64,000 nucleotides of DNA. It comes from Marinobacter alexandrii (GTDB lineage: Bacteria; Bacteroidota; Bacteroidia; Cytophagales; Cyclobacteriaceae). The stretch covers positions 2,922,501 through 2,986,500 of the forward strand of contig JBDWTN010000007.1 in assembly GCA_039984955.1 (NCBI GenBank), given 5' to 3'. The position numbers and the translations under genes are program-made. This document shows, one piece after another, positions 8,231-18,733 of this stretch. Under the pieces are notes generated by a model. The model did not search any database. It saw only the letters and a list, made by a program, of their open reading frames with translations, and had not been told where the DNA came from. The first letter of the stretch is position 1. Each line of letters begins with the position of its first letter.

Positions 8231-9020
8231 GCGGATTGTCTGGCTCTTTTTTCATCATGTTATAAATCATGTTATCTAATCGGGAAGGAATTACCTTGTT
8301 AAGAAAAACTGCCATTTTGCCCTGAAAAGTTAAGATAAGGTCACGCTTTTTCTTCTTGGCAGCTTGATATGTTCTTTCTGCTACTTCATCGGAACTCATC
8401 ATTTTTTTCTCATCTCTTGGAGATTCTCCCTGTGCTTTTCCATCAGCGGTGAGTGCTACGTTTCGAATATTGGAACTGGTGAAGCCAGGACAAACAACCA
8501 AAACATGTACGCCACGTGTCATTACCTCTGTTCTCAAAGCTTCAAAGAAGCCTTGCATGGCAAATTTGGAAGACGAATAAGCTGTTCTTGCTGGGGTAGA
8601 TCTCCAGCCATTGATGGATGACACAGCTATTATAGTTCCTTTGGATTCAAGTAAATGTGGCAAAGCATATTTTGTTGCATAAATGGCCCCATAGAAGTTG
8701 ATATCCATCAATTGTTTGAAGACTTCAAGTTCCACATCTTCAAAAAGTGCTCGCATGGAGATTCCGGCATTGCATACCAATACATCAACGCGTCCAAACT
8801 TTTTCATGGTCTCATCAACCATTTTTTCATTATCATCTTTATCCGAGGCATCAAGCTCTAGTGCGAGAAAGGGCCGCTCACCAAGCTCTGTTGCCACTTG
8901 TGCCATGCGATCTCCATTCCTTCCTGTAAATACTACCGCATATCCCTCGTTAGCGTATTTTAGTACTAATGACTTACCAATCCCAGAGGAACCTCCCGTT
9001 ACTATTGCTACTTTTTGCAT
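8223..9020 (-). CDS. Short-chain dehydrogenase/reductase (SDR)
   Basis: Classical SDR of 265 residues from the ATG at 9020. It has the cofactor loop TGGSSGIG (8-15), CNAG (83-86), catalytic Ser near S134-S135 (VSSINGW), and Y148-x3-K152 (TAYSSSK). A longer frame back to 9092 adds 24 residues with no Rossmann features, so ATG 9020 (MQKVAIVTGG) is preferred. The C-terminus carries a basic region (KKKKRDL) and a possible amphipathic or membrane-associated segment. The substrate is unknown. Confidence 0.88.
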   Translation of the reverse strand: MQKVAIVTGGSSGIGKSLVLKYANEGYAVVFTGRNGDRMAQVATELGERPFLALELDASDKDDNEKMVDETMKKFGRVDVLVCNAGISMRALFEDVELEVFKQLMDINFYGAIYATKYALPHLLESKGTIIAVSSINGWRSTPARTAYSSSKFAMQGFFEALRTEVMTRGVHVLVVCPGFTSSNIRNVALTADGKAQGESPRDEKKMMSSDEVAERTYQAAKKKKRDLILTFQGKMAVFLNKVIPSRLDNMIYNMMKKEPDNPLK

Positions 9021-9144
9021 GCTCGATTTTAAGCTATGGTATAACTTTTGCCAAGATAACTCACAATAAAAACTTTCTCTTAAAAGATTCATGATGCAAC
9101 CTAATTTGGCATCAAAGCATTATCACTAAAACCAACACACCTAA

Positions 9145-11637
9145 ATGAAATTATATATTTCGGTACTCGCGATTTTTCTTTCTTTCTTAAGTTTCGGGCA
9201 AACAGGAATCAAGGGATTCACCAAAAGTGAATCTGGTGAACCACTTCCATTCTCCACTGTATATGTAAAGGGGACAACTAATGGGACGACATCTAATAGT
9301 GAGGGAGAGTTTTTCCTGAAAGTACCTGCAGGGACGCATACTATTGTAGCGCAATATGTAGGGTACGGCGTAATGGAAAAACAGATTACCCTAAATGAGG
9401 GGCAAGCCATAAGATTTGACTTTACCCTTAAAGAACAGGCCCTCCAGCTTCAGGAAGTAGTGGTCACAGCTGGGGATGAAAATCCTGCCTATAGAGTAAT
9501 CAGGGAAGCGATTAAAAAGAGAAAGTTCTATAAAGATGAGGTAAAAGCGTTTAAGACAGATACGTATTTGAAGGGCCTTTTTAGGTTGAATGATAGGCCC
9601 GATAAAATTTTAGGACAAAAGATTACTGTCGATACAGGAATTTTGTACCTCTCAGAATCTGTGTCAGAGTTTTCCTTTGAGTTGCCAGATAAGGTTTCTG
9701 AGCGCATGATTAGCTCTAAAGTAAGTGGAAACGAGCAAGGGTTTAGCTTCAACCAAGCTTCTGATTTTAACATTAATGTTTATGAGAAATTCATTGACCT
9801 TGATATGGAGCGTGAGTTTGTATCACCAATTTCACCTCAAGCCTTCTTATTTTATGATTATGAGTGGCTGGGATTTTTTGAAGAGAATGGGAAATTCATC
9901 AATAAAATAAAAGTAATACCAAGGAGATCAACAGATCCAGTGTTTGAGGGAGTGGTTTACATTGTGGAAGATGAATGGCGGTTTCACACCATCGATCTAT
10001 TAGTTACGAAAGCTAGAGGATTGGAATTTATTGACTCACTCAAAATCAATCAAGTATTCGCTCCATCACAACACGATATATGGATGCCTCTTTCGCAGAA
10101 ATATTCTTTCGTCTTTGGGGCCTTTGGATTCAAAGGGAGTGGATATTACATAGGGGTCTATTCAAACTATCAAGTGGAACCCAACTATGACATTTACAAA
10201 AAAGAGAATCTTTATGAAGAAAAGTTTGCTGTGAAAGGAGAAGAGGATCTTTTTCAAGAAGAAGATTTTAGTGCGGAAGTTTTAGTCGTGGAAGAAGGTT
10301 CTAATGAGCGTGACTCTACTTATTGGAAGAATATCAGACCTGTACCGCTTACTGAAATTGAAGTAGAAGACTATCAAGTGAAGGACAGTATTCGGCTTGT
10401 AAAGGAAAGTGTTCCTTACAAAGATTCCGTTGACACTGAGACCAATAAACTTACGCTAGGAAATATATTTTTGAGCGGTTATACACATTCGAATAGCGTA
10501 GCTGAAAAGTATTGGTCGCTTCCGCCTGTGATAAGTATTTTTCAATTCAATACAGTAGAGGGATTTGTCCCGGAAATTCAACCAACTATTTGGAAGCAGG
10601 TAGATGGTAGAACCCAATATTGGATCAGGCCATCGCTTAGGTATGGCTTTTCGAATGAAAGATTTAATGCGAAAGTAGAAGGAAGCTATCGCAAATTAGA
10701 CGATAAGTTTACACGATTTTATGCCGGAGGTGGACGTTATGTTGCTCAGTTTGATGAGACAGAGGCGATAACTCCTTTTATAAATAGCTATGTAACCTTG
10801 GTAAGTGGGGAAAACTATTTGAAGATTTTTGAAAAGACTTTTGGCTATGTACGCTTCCAGCAGGAAGTAAAGAATGGAATTTTGTTGAACACTAGGTTGG
10901 AATATGCTTCACGATCTACCTTGTCGAACACAACCGACTTTACATTTGCAACGGAAGAAAAGACGAATTTTACAAGTAACCAACCTCTCAATACAGAACT
11001 CGATGATACTAGATTTGAGAGAAATCAAGCATTAATATTTGAGGCCACATTTCGCTTTCGATTCAAGCAGACATACGCTACCAGGCCGGATAGAAAGTTT
11101 ATCTACAGTTCTAAGTACCCAGAAGTATTCTTGACCTATAGGAAAGGTATAAATGCACTTGGCAGTGATGTGAAATTTGATTTTGTACAATTAAGAGTTG
11201 ATGACGATATGAGCCTTGGTTTAGTTGGAACGAGTAGCTATGCTGTAGCAGCTGGGGCTTTTCTCAATAAGGATGACCTGACTTTTGTGGAGTATAAGCA
11301 CTTTGCTGGAAACCAGACTTCATTGAGCCAAGTTGGAAAGGCGTTGAAATTTGAACTTTTACCATTTTATATATTCAGTACATCAAAACCGTATTTAGAA
11401 GCTCATTATGAGCATCATTTTAATGAATTCATTTTTAACAAGATCCCATTAGTCAAGAAACTTAACTTTCAGGCAGTAGCATCTGTTAACTATTTAACAA
11501 CTGAGACGGTTGGTAATTATGTTGAAGTAGGAGCCGGTATTGAACATATTTTTAAGTTCATGCGTGTGGATTATTATTGGGCATTCCAAAACAGTAACTT
11601 CTTCGGGAGTGGATTTAGAATAGGTGTGGGATTTTAA
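9145..11637 (+). CDS. DUF5686 outer-membrane protein with carboxypeptidase-regulatory-like domain
   Basis: 830 residues. A signal peptide (1-18, ending SFGQ) leads into a CarboxypepD_reg-like beta-sandwich (about 20-105, beginning GIKGFTKSESGEPLPFSTVYVKGT), then the DUF5686 region (EVVVTAGDENPAYRVIREAIKKRKFYKDEVKAFKTDTYLKG). The remainder is rich in alternating aromatic and polar strands, ending ...FRIGVGF like an outer-membrane barrel. The Ig-like domain is also found on TonB-dependent receptors, but no plug domain is seen. Common in Bacteroidota, function unknown. It stands alone, convergent with the secreted protein at 11653. Confidence 0.85.
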   Translation: MKLYISVLAIFLSFLSFGQTGIKGFTKSESGEPLPFSTVYVKGTTNGTTSNSEGEFFLKVPAGTHTIVAQYVGYGVMEKQITLNEGQAIRFDFTLKEQALQLQEVVVTAGDENPAYRVIREAIKKRKFYKDEVKAFKTDTYLKGLFRLNDRPDKILGQKITVDTGILYLSESVSEFSFELPDKVSERMISSKVSGNEQGFSFNQASDFNINVYEKFIDLDMEREFVSPISPQAFLFYDYEWLGFFEENGKFINKIKVIPRRSTDPVFEGVVYIVEDEWRFHTIDLLVTKARGLEFIDSLKINQVFAPSQHDIWMPLSQKYSFVFGAFGFKGSGYYIGVYSNYQVEPNYDIYKKENLYEEKFAVKGEEDLFQEEDFSAEVLVVEEGSNERDSTYWKNIRPVPLTEIEVEDYQVKDSIRLVKESVPYKDSVDTETNKLTLGNIFLSGYTHSNSVAEKYWSLPPVISIFQFNTVEGFVPEIQPTIWKQVDGRTQYWIRPSLRYGFSNERFNAKVEGSYRKLDDKFTRFYAGGGRYVAQFDETEAITPFINSYVTLVSGENYLKIFEKTFGYVRFQQEVKNGILLNTRLEYASRSTLSNTTDFTFATEEKTNFTSNQPLNTELDDTRFERNQALIFEATFRFRFKQTYATRPDRKFIYSSKYPEVFLTYRKGINALGSDVKFDFVQLRVDDDMSLGLVGTSSYAVAAGAFLNKDDLTFVEYKHFAGNQTSLSQVGKALKFELLPFYIFSTSKPYLEAHYEHHFNEFIFNKIPLVKKLNFQAVASVNYLTTETVGNYVEVGAGIEHIFKFMRVDYYWAFQNSNFFGSGFRIGVGF

Positions 11638-11652
11638 TTTAATAGCAAAACA

Positions 11653-14217
11653 CTATCTCATTAAATGTACGTATCCCTTAAATTCAGAATTGGTATACTT
11701 GATGACGTAATAATATATCCCGCTGGGGAACTGATTACCATTCCAAACAAAATCCCTGGATGAAGATTCAAAGACGGGTGTACCAGCACGATTGGTGATC
11801 GTAATAAACTCAAAGTTATTATTACAATTATCAGGAGGAAGGTTTTGATTTGGATCGAAGTTTCCAGATAACTTGAATAGGTCATTTTTGTCATCCCCAT
11901 TTGGTGTAAAGACATTTGGAGGAAGAAAATCTTTTTGTCTATCAGAATCGTCAAAAATTTCAAAAGTCAGCTTAAGTGTATCAATGTTTTGAATGGGGCA
12001 AGCATTATCAGATACTTGAATAACAATATCCTGTAAAGAAGAAGTTTCTCCAAATCGGAGTAGTGAACATTCAGGTTGCCATTTTAAAAGTGCTTTTATC
12101 CTCCCTTGTCCTGTAACTGGCTCTAACTCTAAAGTTCCTGATGACGGAGGTCTTATTCCTTCTGCGAACTGTATTGTAATTTGATCCTGCGTGTTAGGAT
12201 CAAAAGCATCAATTTCAATTTCTACAAACTCATTCACTCGGAGAGATTGGACTCTTTCTATTGGATCAAATTCAGGAGAAGAGTTGGAGGGATAATTAAC
12301 CTGCATGATATGCCTAAGTGTATCGAAATTTTTGACTTTGCACTTATCATCATCATCAGCTATAAATAGCAATTCAAATTGTTGACCATCAACAAATAGA
12401 TTCGCATTACAAGCTAGGTCCCAGTTGAAAAAAGAGCTGATTGAGGAATTTCCACTTGTTGCATTAAAGATTGCTCCATAAAACTCAGCATCGAAGTTTC
12501 CAGCGACGAAAGAGAGCGTTAAATCATCTCCATCCGAATCGGTTGCAATTATTTCTGTATTTAAGGTCGATCCTAAATCTATTTGACTGGGTAAAGTAGA
12601 TCCCAATGAAATAACAGGATTGGTGTTTGCGGGGAGCAAGACTTCTGCGTCAATAAAAAGTGTATCTCCCGGGAGATCACATAGGTCTGCATCATTGACT
12701 ATAATCGATAAATTAAAGTTTTGAATTTCAGAAAAATCAAATACTTCGCAATCAGTATCCCAGGTGAGTGTTCCTTGTACATTGCCTGCAGTGCCAGTCA
12801 CATTGATCAAATCAAATCCGTGAGCAGAAGGATCTGCTATTCCTTCGATGTATAAGGTTATATCCAGCTCATCATTATCTGTATCTATTCCGTTAATGAC
12901 TTGAGAATAGGGAGGATCTCCTTCGTTTCTGATAATTGTATTGGATGAACTTGAAGCTAGCGGAACTTGATTTGGTGGAGATTCTACCTGTATGGTCAAC
13001 CTCACTGTATCCAATTGTGGTAAAGGGCATGCATTATCTGCTGCGATCAAATCAAGAATGAATGGAGCATCTCGGATAGGCGGGCAATCTGGAATACAAA
13101 CTTCAATTTGTAGGTCACTTCCGTCAACACCTACAGGGACTCGATTTATAGTGAAGATTTCATTCAGCTCCTCATTGAAATTTACCCCTTCGGCTCTTAA
13201 AGAAATGGTCTCTCCAAACGTGACATTTGAGACCAAAAAGTCAAAGCATTTTTCTGTATCGCTAGCCGTATAGGTAAGTATGTCTATTTCAGGATTGAAT
13301 GTAGGATTTCCTGGTATATCAATATCTACGACTGGCGGATCTGGTGGCTCGCATCCATCAACTACCAACATTTGAAAGTCGCGTCTTACTTCACCGATTT
13401 TTTCTCCATTTCTATATTCCTCTACTTTCACAGCGAAAACGAAGAGTCCAGTTTGATCCGGATTGACAGTGAGGAGGCCTCTACTACTGATTTGCAGCGG
13501 AGGGGACCCGCCAACCATATTATTTTCGGAAAAGCCACTGGTAAATGTTATCCCAAAATGGGGTTTAGGTTGCGGTATCGGTACTGCAACTGCGGAAGAG
13601 CTGTTTAACGGGGTGGTCAATGAATAGACAAGTGAGTCACCGTCTGGATCTACCCCTGTAAACTCCACATAGTATAGCTGATTGACACATGCATAATCAC
13701 TTAATGGTTTGAATAATACGGGGGAAGAGTTTTTAAATATTTCTCCATCTCTCATCAATGGTGGAATCTCCAGAACATAGTTCATTCCTGTCCCTGAAGG
13801 GTTTACCAGGTTGTCGACATCATCGTTTCTACAACATCTTTCCCATTGGATGTAGTATCCGTCATCGCTTGCATATGAGGGTGGGTTTAATATTACATCT
13901 GCTGAATAGAATACTCTGGAAGTTTGGAGCTCATCTATGGCGCATTCAATATTTGAATATTCTACATCTTCCTGAAGTGCGAGAAATAGATTGTGCGTCG
14001 ACATCAATTGATTGTCTCCATTTCTGAAAATATACACTGTTACGAATGGGTCTGGTCCTGGATTTTGAGATTGAGCCTCATCAAAATATTGAATCAAATT
14101 GATCCTATAGGTACCATCGCTCAGATAGATAAATTCTATTTCTCCCCCTACAATATGAAAGGCTTTAGCAAGCCCAAAGCATGAAACAAGAAGATAGGTT
14201 AGGATTAATTTCTTCAT
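11653..14217 (-). CDS. Secreted protein with gliding-motility/T9SS CHU_C C-terminal domain
   Basis: 854 residues from the ATG at 14217, chosen because a signal peptide (MKKLILTYLLVSCFGLAKA) starts there; an upstream ATG at 14250 would add 11 residues before it. The body holds several repeated beta-sandwich modules of about 100 residues, with the phrases GDSLVYSL, DNDELDITLY, DGDDLTLSF and NTQDQITIQF and regularly spaced cysteines in 'D..C....DT' units. The last about 90 residues form the CHU_C/type B sorting domain (FLPPNVFTPNGDDKNDLFKL ... FVWNGNQFPSGIYYYVIKY). It is expected to be exported by the type IX system and held at the surface, perhaps as an adhesin. Confidence 0.85.
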   Translation of the reverse strand: MKKLILTYLLVSCFGLAKAFHIVGGEIEFIYLSDGTYRINLIQYFDEAQSQNPGPDPFVTVYIFRNGDNQLMSTHNLFLALQEDVEYSNIECAIDELQTSRVFYSADVILNPPSYASDDGYYIQWERCCRNDDVDNLVNPSGTGMNYVLEIPPLMRDGEIFKNSSPVLFKPLSDYACVNQLYYVEFTGVDPDGDSLVYSLTTPLNSSSAVAVPIPQPKPHFGITFTSGFSENNMVGGSPPLQISSRGLLTVNPDQTGLFVFAVKVEEYRNGEKIGEVRRDFQMLVVDGCEPPDPPVVDIDIPGNPTFNPEIDILTYTASDTEKCFDFLVSNVTFGETISLRAEGVNFNEELNEIFTINRVPVGVDGSDLQIEVCIPDCPPIRDAPFILDLIAADNACPLPQLDTVRLTIQVESPPNQVPLASSSSNTIIRNEGDPPYSQVINGIDTDNDELDITLYIEGIADPSAHGFDLINVTGTAGNVQGTLTWDTDCEVFDFSEIQNFNLSIIVNDADLCDLPGDTLFIDAEVLLPANTNPVISLGSTLPSQIDLGSTLNTEIIATDSDGDDLTLSFVAGNFDAEFYGAIFNATSGNSSISSFFNWDLACNANLFVDGQQFELLFIADDDDKCKVKNFDTLRHIMQVNYPSNSSPEFDPIERVQSLRVNEFVEIEIDAFDPNTQDQITIQFAEGIRPPSSGTLELEPVTGQGRIKALLKWQPECSLLRFGETSSLQDIVIQVSDNACPIQNIDTLKLTFEIFDDSDRQKDFLPPNVFTPNGDDKNDLFKLSGNFDPNQNLPPDNCNNNFEFITITNRAGTPVFESSSRDFVWNGNQFPSGIYYYVIKYTNSEFKGYVHLMR

Positions 14218-14367
14218 TACTAAAAGAACAACAATGAAATGAGCATACACTTACCAATGGATGAATAAATTTATGCGAATTCCATGTGTGCCAGTAAAAC
14301 TAGCAACATACACATGAAACTACTAAAAACCCTGTAAATCAAGCATTCGAAATAGTAATTTTACTTT

Positions 14368-15762
14368 ATGAAGAAAGGTGATGTAATTGAATCTCTGGAA
14401 ATAATAGATATATCCTCAGAAGGAAAAGGAGTAGGAAGAATTGAAGGGCAAGTGGTGTTTGTCAAAGAAACAGTTCCAGGAGATGTGGTAAGGGTCAAAG
14501 TAAATGGGAAAAAGAAGAAATTCTTAGAGGCATATACTGAGGAATTTCATTTGAAATCTAAAGAACGGACAGAGCCATTTTGCGAGCACTTTGGATTATG
14601 TGGAGGATGTAAGTGGCAGCATATGGATTATGAAGCTCAGCTAAAATATAAACAAGGGCATGTAGAAGGAAACCTCAAAAAAATTAGTGGATTAGCTCTT
14701 CCTGAAATACAGCCCATTTTGAGGTCTGAAAAGACTTCTTTTTATCGAAATAAACTTGAATTCACCTTTTCAAATTTTAGATGGTTGACAAAGGAAGAGA
14801 TCGATTCTGGAGAAGAGCATGTTCGAACAGGTTTGGGATTCCATATCCCGAAGCAGTTCAGTAAAATCATCAATGTAAACAAATGTCACCTTCAGTCTGA
14901 TCCATCTAATGAGATACGGTTGGCGGTAAAGGACTATTCAGATAAGCATGGTATTCCATTCTTTGATGTGAAAAAGCAAGAGGGGTTTTTACGAAATCTA
15001 GTTATCAGGACAGCCACTACAGGAGATGTGATGGTAATTCTTCAAGTGTTTTATCGAGACCGGGAATTGATAGACTCGTTGATGAATTTCTTGAAGAGGG
15101 ATTTTCCACAAATTACGTCTTTGATGTATGTGGTGAATGAAAAAGGAAACGATACGTTTAGTGATTTAGAAGTTGAACTCTTTGCTGGAAATGGTCACAT
15201 CATGGAGCAGATGGGAGATTTGAAGTTTAAGATTGGCCCAAAATCGTTTTATCAAACCAATTCTGAACAAGCTCACGAACTTTACAAGATAGCTGCTGAT
15301 TTTGCCAACATTCAGAAGAGTGAATTGGTTTATGATCTTTATACAGGTACTGGTACCATTGCTAATTTCGTCGCGCGATCAGCGAAAAAAGTAGTTGGGA
15401 TTGAATATGTGGAAGACGCCATAAAAGACGCCTTTGTCAATTCTGAATTGAATGGAATAGACAATACTGATTTCTATGCTGGCGATATGAAAGATTTACT
15501 TGCAAATGAATTCATCAATCAACATGGAAAACCGGATGTGATTATCACTGATCCACCTCGTGCAGGCATGCATCCAAGAGTTACACAACTACTTGCAGAG
15601 TTGAAAGTGGATAGGATCGTTTATGTGAGTTGCAATCCAGCAACACAAGCTCGTGATTTAGAAGTTTTAGGAGAAGTGTATGATGTGGTAAAAATTCAGC
15701 CAGTGGATATGTTTCCTCAGACACAGCATGTGGAGAATGTGGTGTTATTGAAGCTTAAATAG
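14368..15762 (+). CDS. rlmD: 23S rRNA (uracil-5-)-methyltransferase RlmD
   Basis: 464 residues in the RumA/TrmA layout. An N-terminal TRAM RNA-binding domain (about 1-62) is followed by an iron-sulfur motif with C72, C78, C81 (FCEHFGLCGGCKWQH) and a fourth Cys near residue 177 (NKCHLQ). The SAM domain contains LVYDLYTGTGTIANFVA, IITDPPRAGM and the catalytic-Cys motif VYVSCNPATQARDL. It methylates a uridine of 23S rRNA, U1939 in E. coli. RlmCD-type dual specificity cannot be excluded. It is divergent from the secreted protein gene. Confidence 0.9.
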   Translation: MKKGDVIESLEIIDISSEGKGVGRIEGQVVFVKETVPGDVVRVKVNGKKKKFLEAYTEEFHLKSKERTEPFCEHFGLCGGCKWQHMDYEAQLKYKQGHVEGNLKKISGLALPEIQPILRSEKTSFYRNKLEFTFSNFRWLTKEEIDSGEEHVRTGLGFHIPKQFSKIINVNKCHLQSDPSNEIRLAVKDYSDKHGIPFFDVKKQEGFLRNLVIRTATTGDVMVILQVFYRDRELIDSLMNFLKRDFPQITSLMYVVNEKGNDTFSDLEVELFAGNGHIMEQMGDLKFKIGPKSFYQTNSEQAHELYKIAADFANIQKSELVYDLYTGTGTIANFVARSAKKVVGIEYVEDAIKDAFVNSELNGIDNTDFYAGDMKDLLANEFINQHGKPDVIITDPPRAGMHPRVTQLLAELKVDRIVYVSCNPATQARDLEVLGEVYDVVKIQPVDMFPQTQHVENVVLLKLK

Positions 15763-15815
15763 GTGATTATCTAGATGAGAATGATAAACTTAGGATTTAT
15801 TTAAGTCAAATAGCC

Positions 15816-16292
15816 CTAGTCTACTTCAGTCATCTTGTCCAGTACTTGACTTACTTTTTCGAGCACTTTATGATCCTTAAGCTCATGACGAGATTTTAGA
15901 TAGTAAGGGTCATTGTATGCTATTTTCACCTCTCCCGATTCACTTTCAAAAACAATGATCTTTTGAGGTAAATCAATGCTGACAGATTGATTATCCTTCA
16001 TCAATACAGTTCCTATCTTGGGATTACCGAAGAGGATAATTCGAGTGGGTCTTAAATCCAAATCCACAGAAGCAGCATTCTTACTATGATCTAGCTCAAG
16101 AATAATTTTAAGATTGGGATTGGCTTCAATATTGGTTTTAGTTTTCTCGTAGGTGGTGTTAAAATCAAGTGTACTCGTCTTGACTATTAACCCTGATGCT
16201 AAATCATTGGAAGATTTATCTTGGGCGCTGCTTATAAATGCTGATATGAGCAGAGCAAAAAAAGCAAATTGGGATTTGAATTTATAAATCAT
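15816..16292 (-). CDS. DUF302 domain exported protein
   Basis: 158 residues: a signal peptide (1-23, ending SAQ), then a DUF302 domain whose hallmark is RPTRIILFGNPKIGTVLMKDNQSVSIDLPQKIIVFE (about 80-115), ending in a helix (HKVLEKVSQVLDKM). DUF302 proteins are small and sometimes linked to redox or metal biology, but no reaction is known. It is monocistronic and divergent from the phytochrome operon. Confidence 0.8.
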   Translation of the reverse strand: MIYKFKSQFAFFALLISAFISSAQDKSSNDLASGLIVKTSTLDFNTTYEKTKTNIEANPNLKIILELDHSKNAASVDLDLRPTRIILFGNPKIGTVLMKDNQSVSIDLPQKIIVFESESGEVKIAYNDPYYLKSRHELKDHKVLEKVSQVLDKMTEVD

Positions 16293-16406
16293 AGTCCCCT
16301 AACCCATAATGTTTGCTCAAAAGTTCCTTTTGGTAAGACAGATTTCAGAACTCCAGTATGATTTAATTTTTTCTCTGAGGAAATACGATTGAGTAGACAC
16401 GCCAAT

Positions 16407-16434
16407 TAACATGACTAAATGGTAAATCATGTTA
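16407..16434 (+). promoter_or_regulatory. Perfect inverted repeat before the phytochrome gene
   Basis: TAACATGA and TCATGTTA (8/8 complementary) are separated by 12 bases and end 4 bases before the phytochrome ATG. It could be a repressor operator or a hairpin that masks the start. The stem has only 2 G/C pairs, so a protein-binding site is the likelier reading. Confidence 0.4.
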
Positions 16435-16438
16435 GAGT

Positions 16439-18733
16439 ATGTTTTTTCCGATTTGTTTACAGTACATTTCCGTTGTGAATGATCCTGAATCTAATAAGAG
16501 AAAGCTTTATCCTGATTTTACACTTACGGAGGATAACTGCGATATAGAACCGATTCATCGTCCGGTAGCCATTCAAGGTCATGGACATATCCTTTGTTTT
16601 GATCATAATTCACCCAATCATGTGCTAGCCTGTAGTGAGGGACTCAATGAATTGTTTCAAGTAAGTGCGGATACTATATGGACTAAACAGGTGAATGAAT
16701 GGATGCCGGAACACCTGATGCAATATCATGTTGAAATGAATGAATCCAAAATATGGGATTCGGTCGATCCTATACCTCTTGAACTAAATAATACCAGATA
16801 TAATATTATCCGTCATATACACAACCAACGGAGGTTTATAGAGTTTGAACCAAGCTTCGATGATCATGCTGAGTTATCTACTTTTCGCGCAATTAGGATT
16901 GTTACACACCCACTTTATCGCATCAATGAATTAGAAGAGTTGTACAATGAATTAGCTCAACAATACAGAAAAGTATCAAATTATGATCGTGTGATGGTAT
17001 ATAAGTTTGACCATGATAATCATGGTCATGTGATAGGTGAAGCTAAGAACGATCAACTTGAATCTTTTTTGGGATTACATTATCCGGCTACAGATATCCC
17101 AAAGATGGCCAGAGATCTTTTTTTATTGAATAAAAGCCGAATTATTCCAGATGTTAATCAGGAAAACGCATGGTTACAGTTCAACCCGGGGATACAAAAT
17201 ACAATCCCCATGCTTGATCTATCCTATTCTCAACTTCGAGCTACATCGCCCATACATATTCAGTACTTAAAGAATATGGGGGTAAAAGCCAGCTTTACTT
17301 TGTCTATAATCATTGAGAACAAACTTTGGGGACTCATTGCTTGCCATAATTATGAAGCTTCCAAGTTTGTTTCATATGAAATGCGTAAGACTGGTGAACT
17401 GATTGCAAATGCACTTGCTCAGCGCATAAGCGAAGTGGAAAAGCATAATTTTGATGAGGGGCTAGCTATCAAAAGGAATTGTGATTCTGACTTTCTTTCA
17501 AAAATAGGGATAGACTCTGAGATTGGCCTACAGCTGATGGAAATCAGTGGAGAAATACAAAACTTGTGTGATGCGGATGGGTGTGCAGTTATCGTTCAAG
17601 ACTTGGGAATCAAATCAAACGGACTTGTACCAGATGAAAAGCAGCTAGTAGAAATCAAGGATTGGTTAGTTAATCGTCAAGCTTATGAACCATTTTCCAC
17701 GGATGATCTGGCTAACGAACTACCCCAACTTAAAATAGCCGAAAAGATAGGAGGAATGGTTTCAATCAGCTTTGATAATGATCACTCATCCTTTATTCTT
17801 TGGTTTAAGAAATCTCAGGCTTATAAATTTCATTGGGGGGGTGACCCAAATCAACCCTATGAGGTAGATTATCTGAATGATGGCGAAATAAGATTGAGTC
17901 CAAGAAAGTCTTTTGAAAAATGGGAACAGCGAGTAGGGCAAAGATCAGAGCCGTGGAGTCAAATCGAATTGGATATAGTCGAACGTGTTCATCTTGGATT
18001 GCAAAAAAAGCTTGTAGAAAGAAATCTGCATCAATCCCGAGCGATGAAAGACGATTTTGAGCAATTAACATATGTAGCTTCTCATGACTTACAAGAACCA
18101 CTCAGAACCGTAAGCAACTATGTTCAACTACTCTCGGAAGAAATTTCCGAAGATGAAAAAGTGAAAGTAGGTGGGTACATCCAGAAGACCATCATGGCCG
18201 CTTCCCGTATGAGGCATCTGATAAATGATATTCTGGATTATTCAAGGCTAAATCAGGAAACGGAGAGTACATGGATATCCCTACAAGATCTTTTGGATGA
18301 ATTAATCACTGATATGGAAGTAACGATTAAAGAATCTAGTGCTTCTATTGTATACCATGAACTTCCAGTTATCAAGGCAGACAAGATTGAGGTAAGGCAG
18401 CTATTTCAGAATCTGATCAGTAATGCTCTGAAATATAAAAAAAGTACAGATCTACCAAGGATAGTAATTGAAGCTCTTCATTCGGATGATTGCATGATTA
18501 TTTCAGTCAAAGACAATGGAATAGGCATTGAGAAAAAATATTTTGATAGAATATTCCAATTGTTTCAAAGGTTGCATACCGATGAATATGAGGGGACAGG
18601 AATAGGACTTGCTCAATGTAAGAAGATCGTTGAGAAATTACATGGAAAGATCTGGGTTACCTCAGAATCAGGACAAGGAAGTACCTTCTCATTCAGTATA
18701 CATGAATCAATTACCAAAGCAAATGAAAGATAA
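16439..18733 (+). CDS. bphP: Bacteriophytochrome histidine kinase
   Basis: 764 residues: PAS-GAF-PHY photosensory core plus HisKA-HATPase. The bilin-binding Cys of bacteriophytochromes is C34 (NCDIEPIHRP). The GAF domain carries PATDIP (216-221) and the CHNY histidine (H303). The PHY tongue has WGG (466-468) and the PRxSF motif (488-492). The kinase has phospho-His H549 in SHDLQEPLR, N-box LFQNLISNALKYKK, and G boxes DNGIGI and GTGIGLAQCKKIV. All residues for a red/far-red photoreceptor are intact. It overlaps the response-regulator gene by 11 bases, and a biliverdin-forming heme oxygenase follows. A GTG at codon 13 is an alternative start. Confidence 0.93.
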   Translation: MFFPICLQYISVVNDPESNKRKLYPDFTLTEDNCDIEPIHRPVAIQGHGHILCFDHNSPNHVLACSEGLNELFQVSADTIWTKQVNEWMPEHLMQYHVEMNESKIWDSVDPIPLELNNTRYNIIRHIHNQRRFIEFEPSFDDHAELSTFRAIRIVTHPLYRINELEELYNELAQQYRKVSNYDRVMVYKFDHDNHGHVIGEAKNDQLESFLGLHYPATDIPKMARDLFLLNKSRIIPDVNQENAWLQFNPGIQNTIPMLDLSYSQLRATSPIHIQYLKNMGVKASFTLSIIIENKLWGLIACHNYEASKFVSYEMRKTGELIANALAQRISEVEKHNFDEGLAIKRNCDSDFLSKIGIDSEIGLQLMEISGEIQNLCDADGCAVIVQDLGIKSNGLVPDEKQLVEIKDWLVNRQAYEPFSTDDLANELPQLKIAEKIGGMVSISFDNDHSSFILWFKKSQAYKFHWGGDPNQPYEVDYLNDGEIRLSPRKSFEKWEQRVGQRSEPWSQIELDIVERVHLGLQKKLVERNLHQSRAMKDDFEQLTYVASHDLQEPLRTVSNYVQLLSEEISEDEKVKVGGYIQKTIMAASRMRHLINDILDYSRLNQETESTWISLQDLLDELITDMEVTIKESSASIVYHELPVIKADKIEVRQLFQNLISNALKYKKSTDLPRIVIEALHSDDCMIISVKDNGIGIEKKYFDRIFQLFQRLHTDEYEGTGIGLAQCKKIVEKLHGKIWVTSESGQGSTFSFSIHESITKANER

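Noticed and set aside
18609-18722. Longer start of the response regulator inside the phytochrome gene
   Set aside because: The extra 38 residues have no receiver features and lie wholly within the kinase ATPase domain frame.
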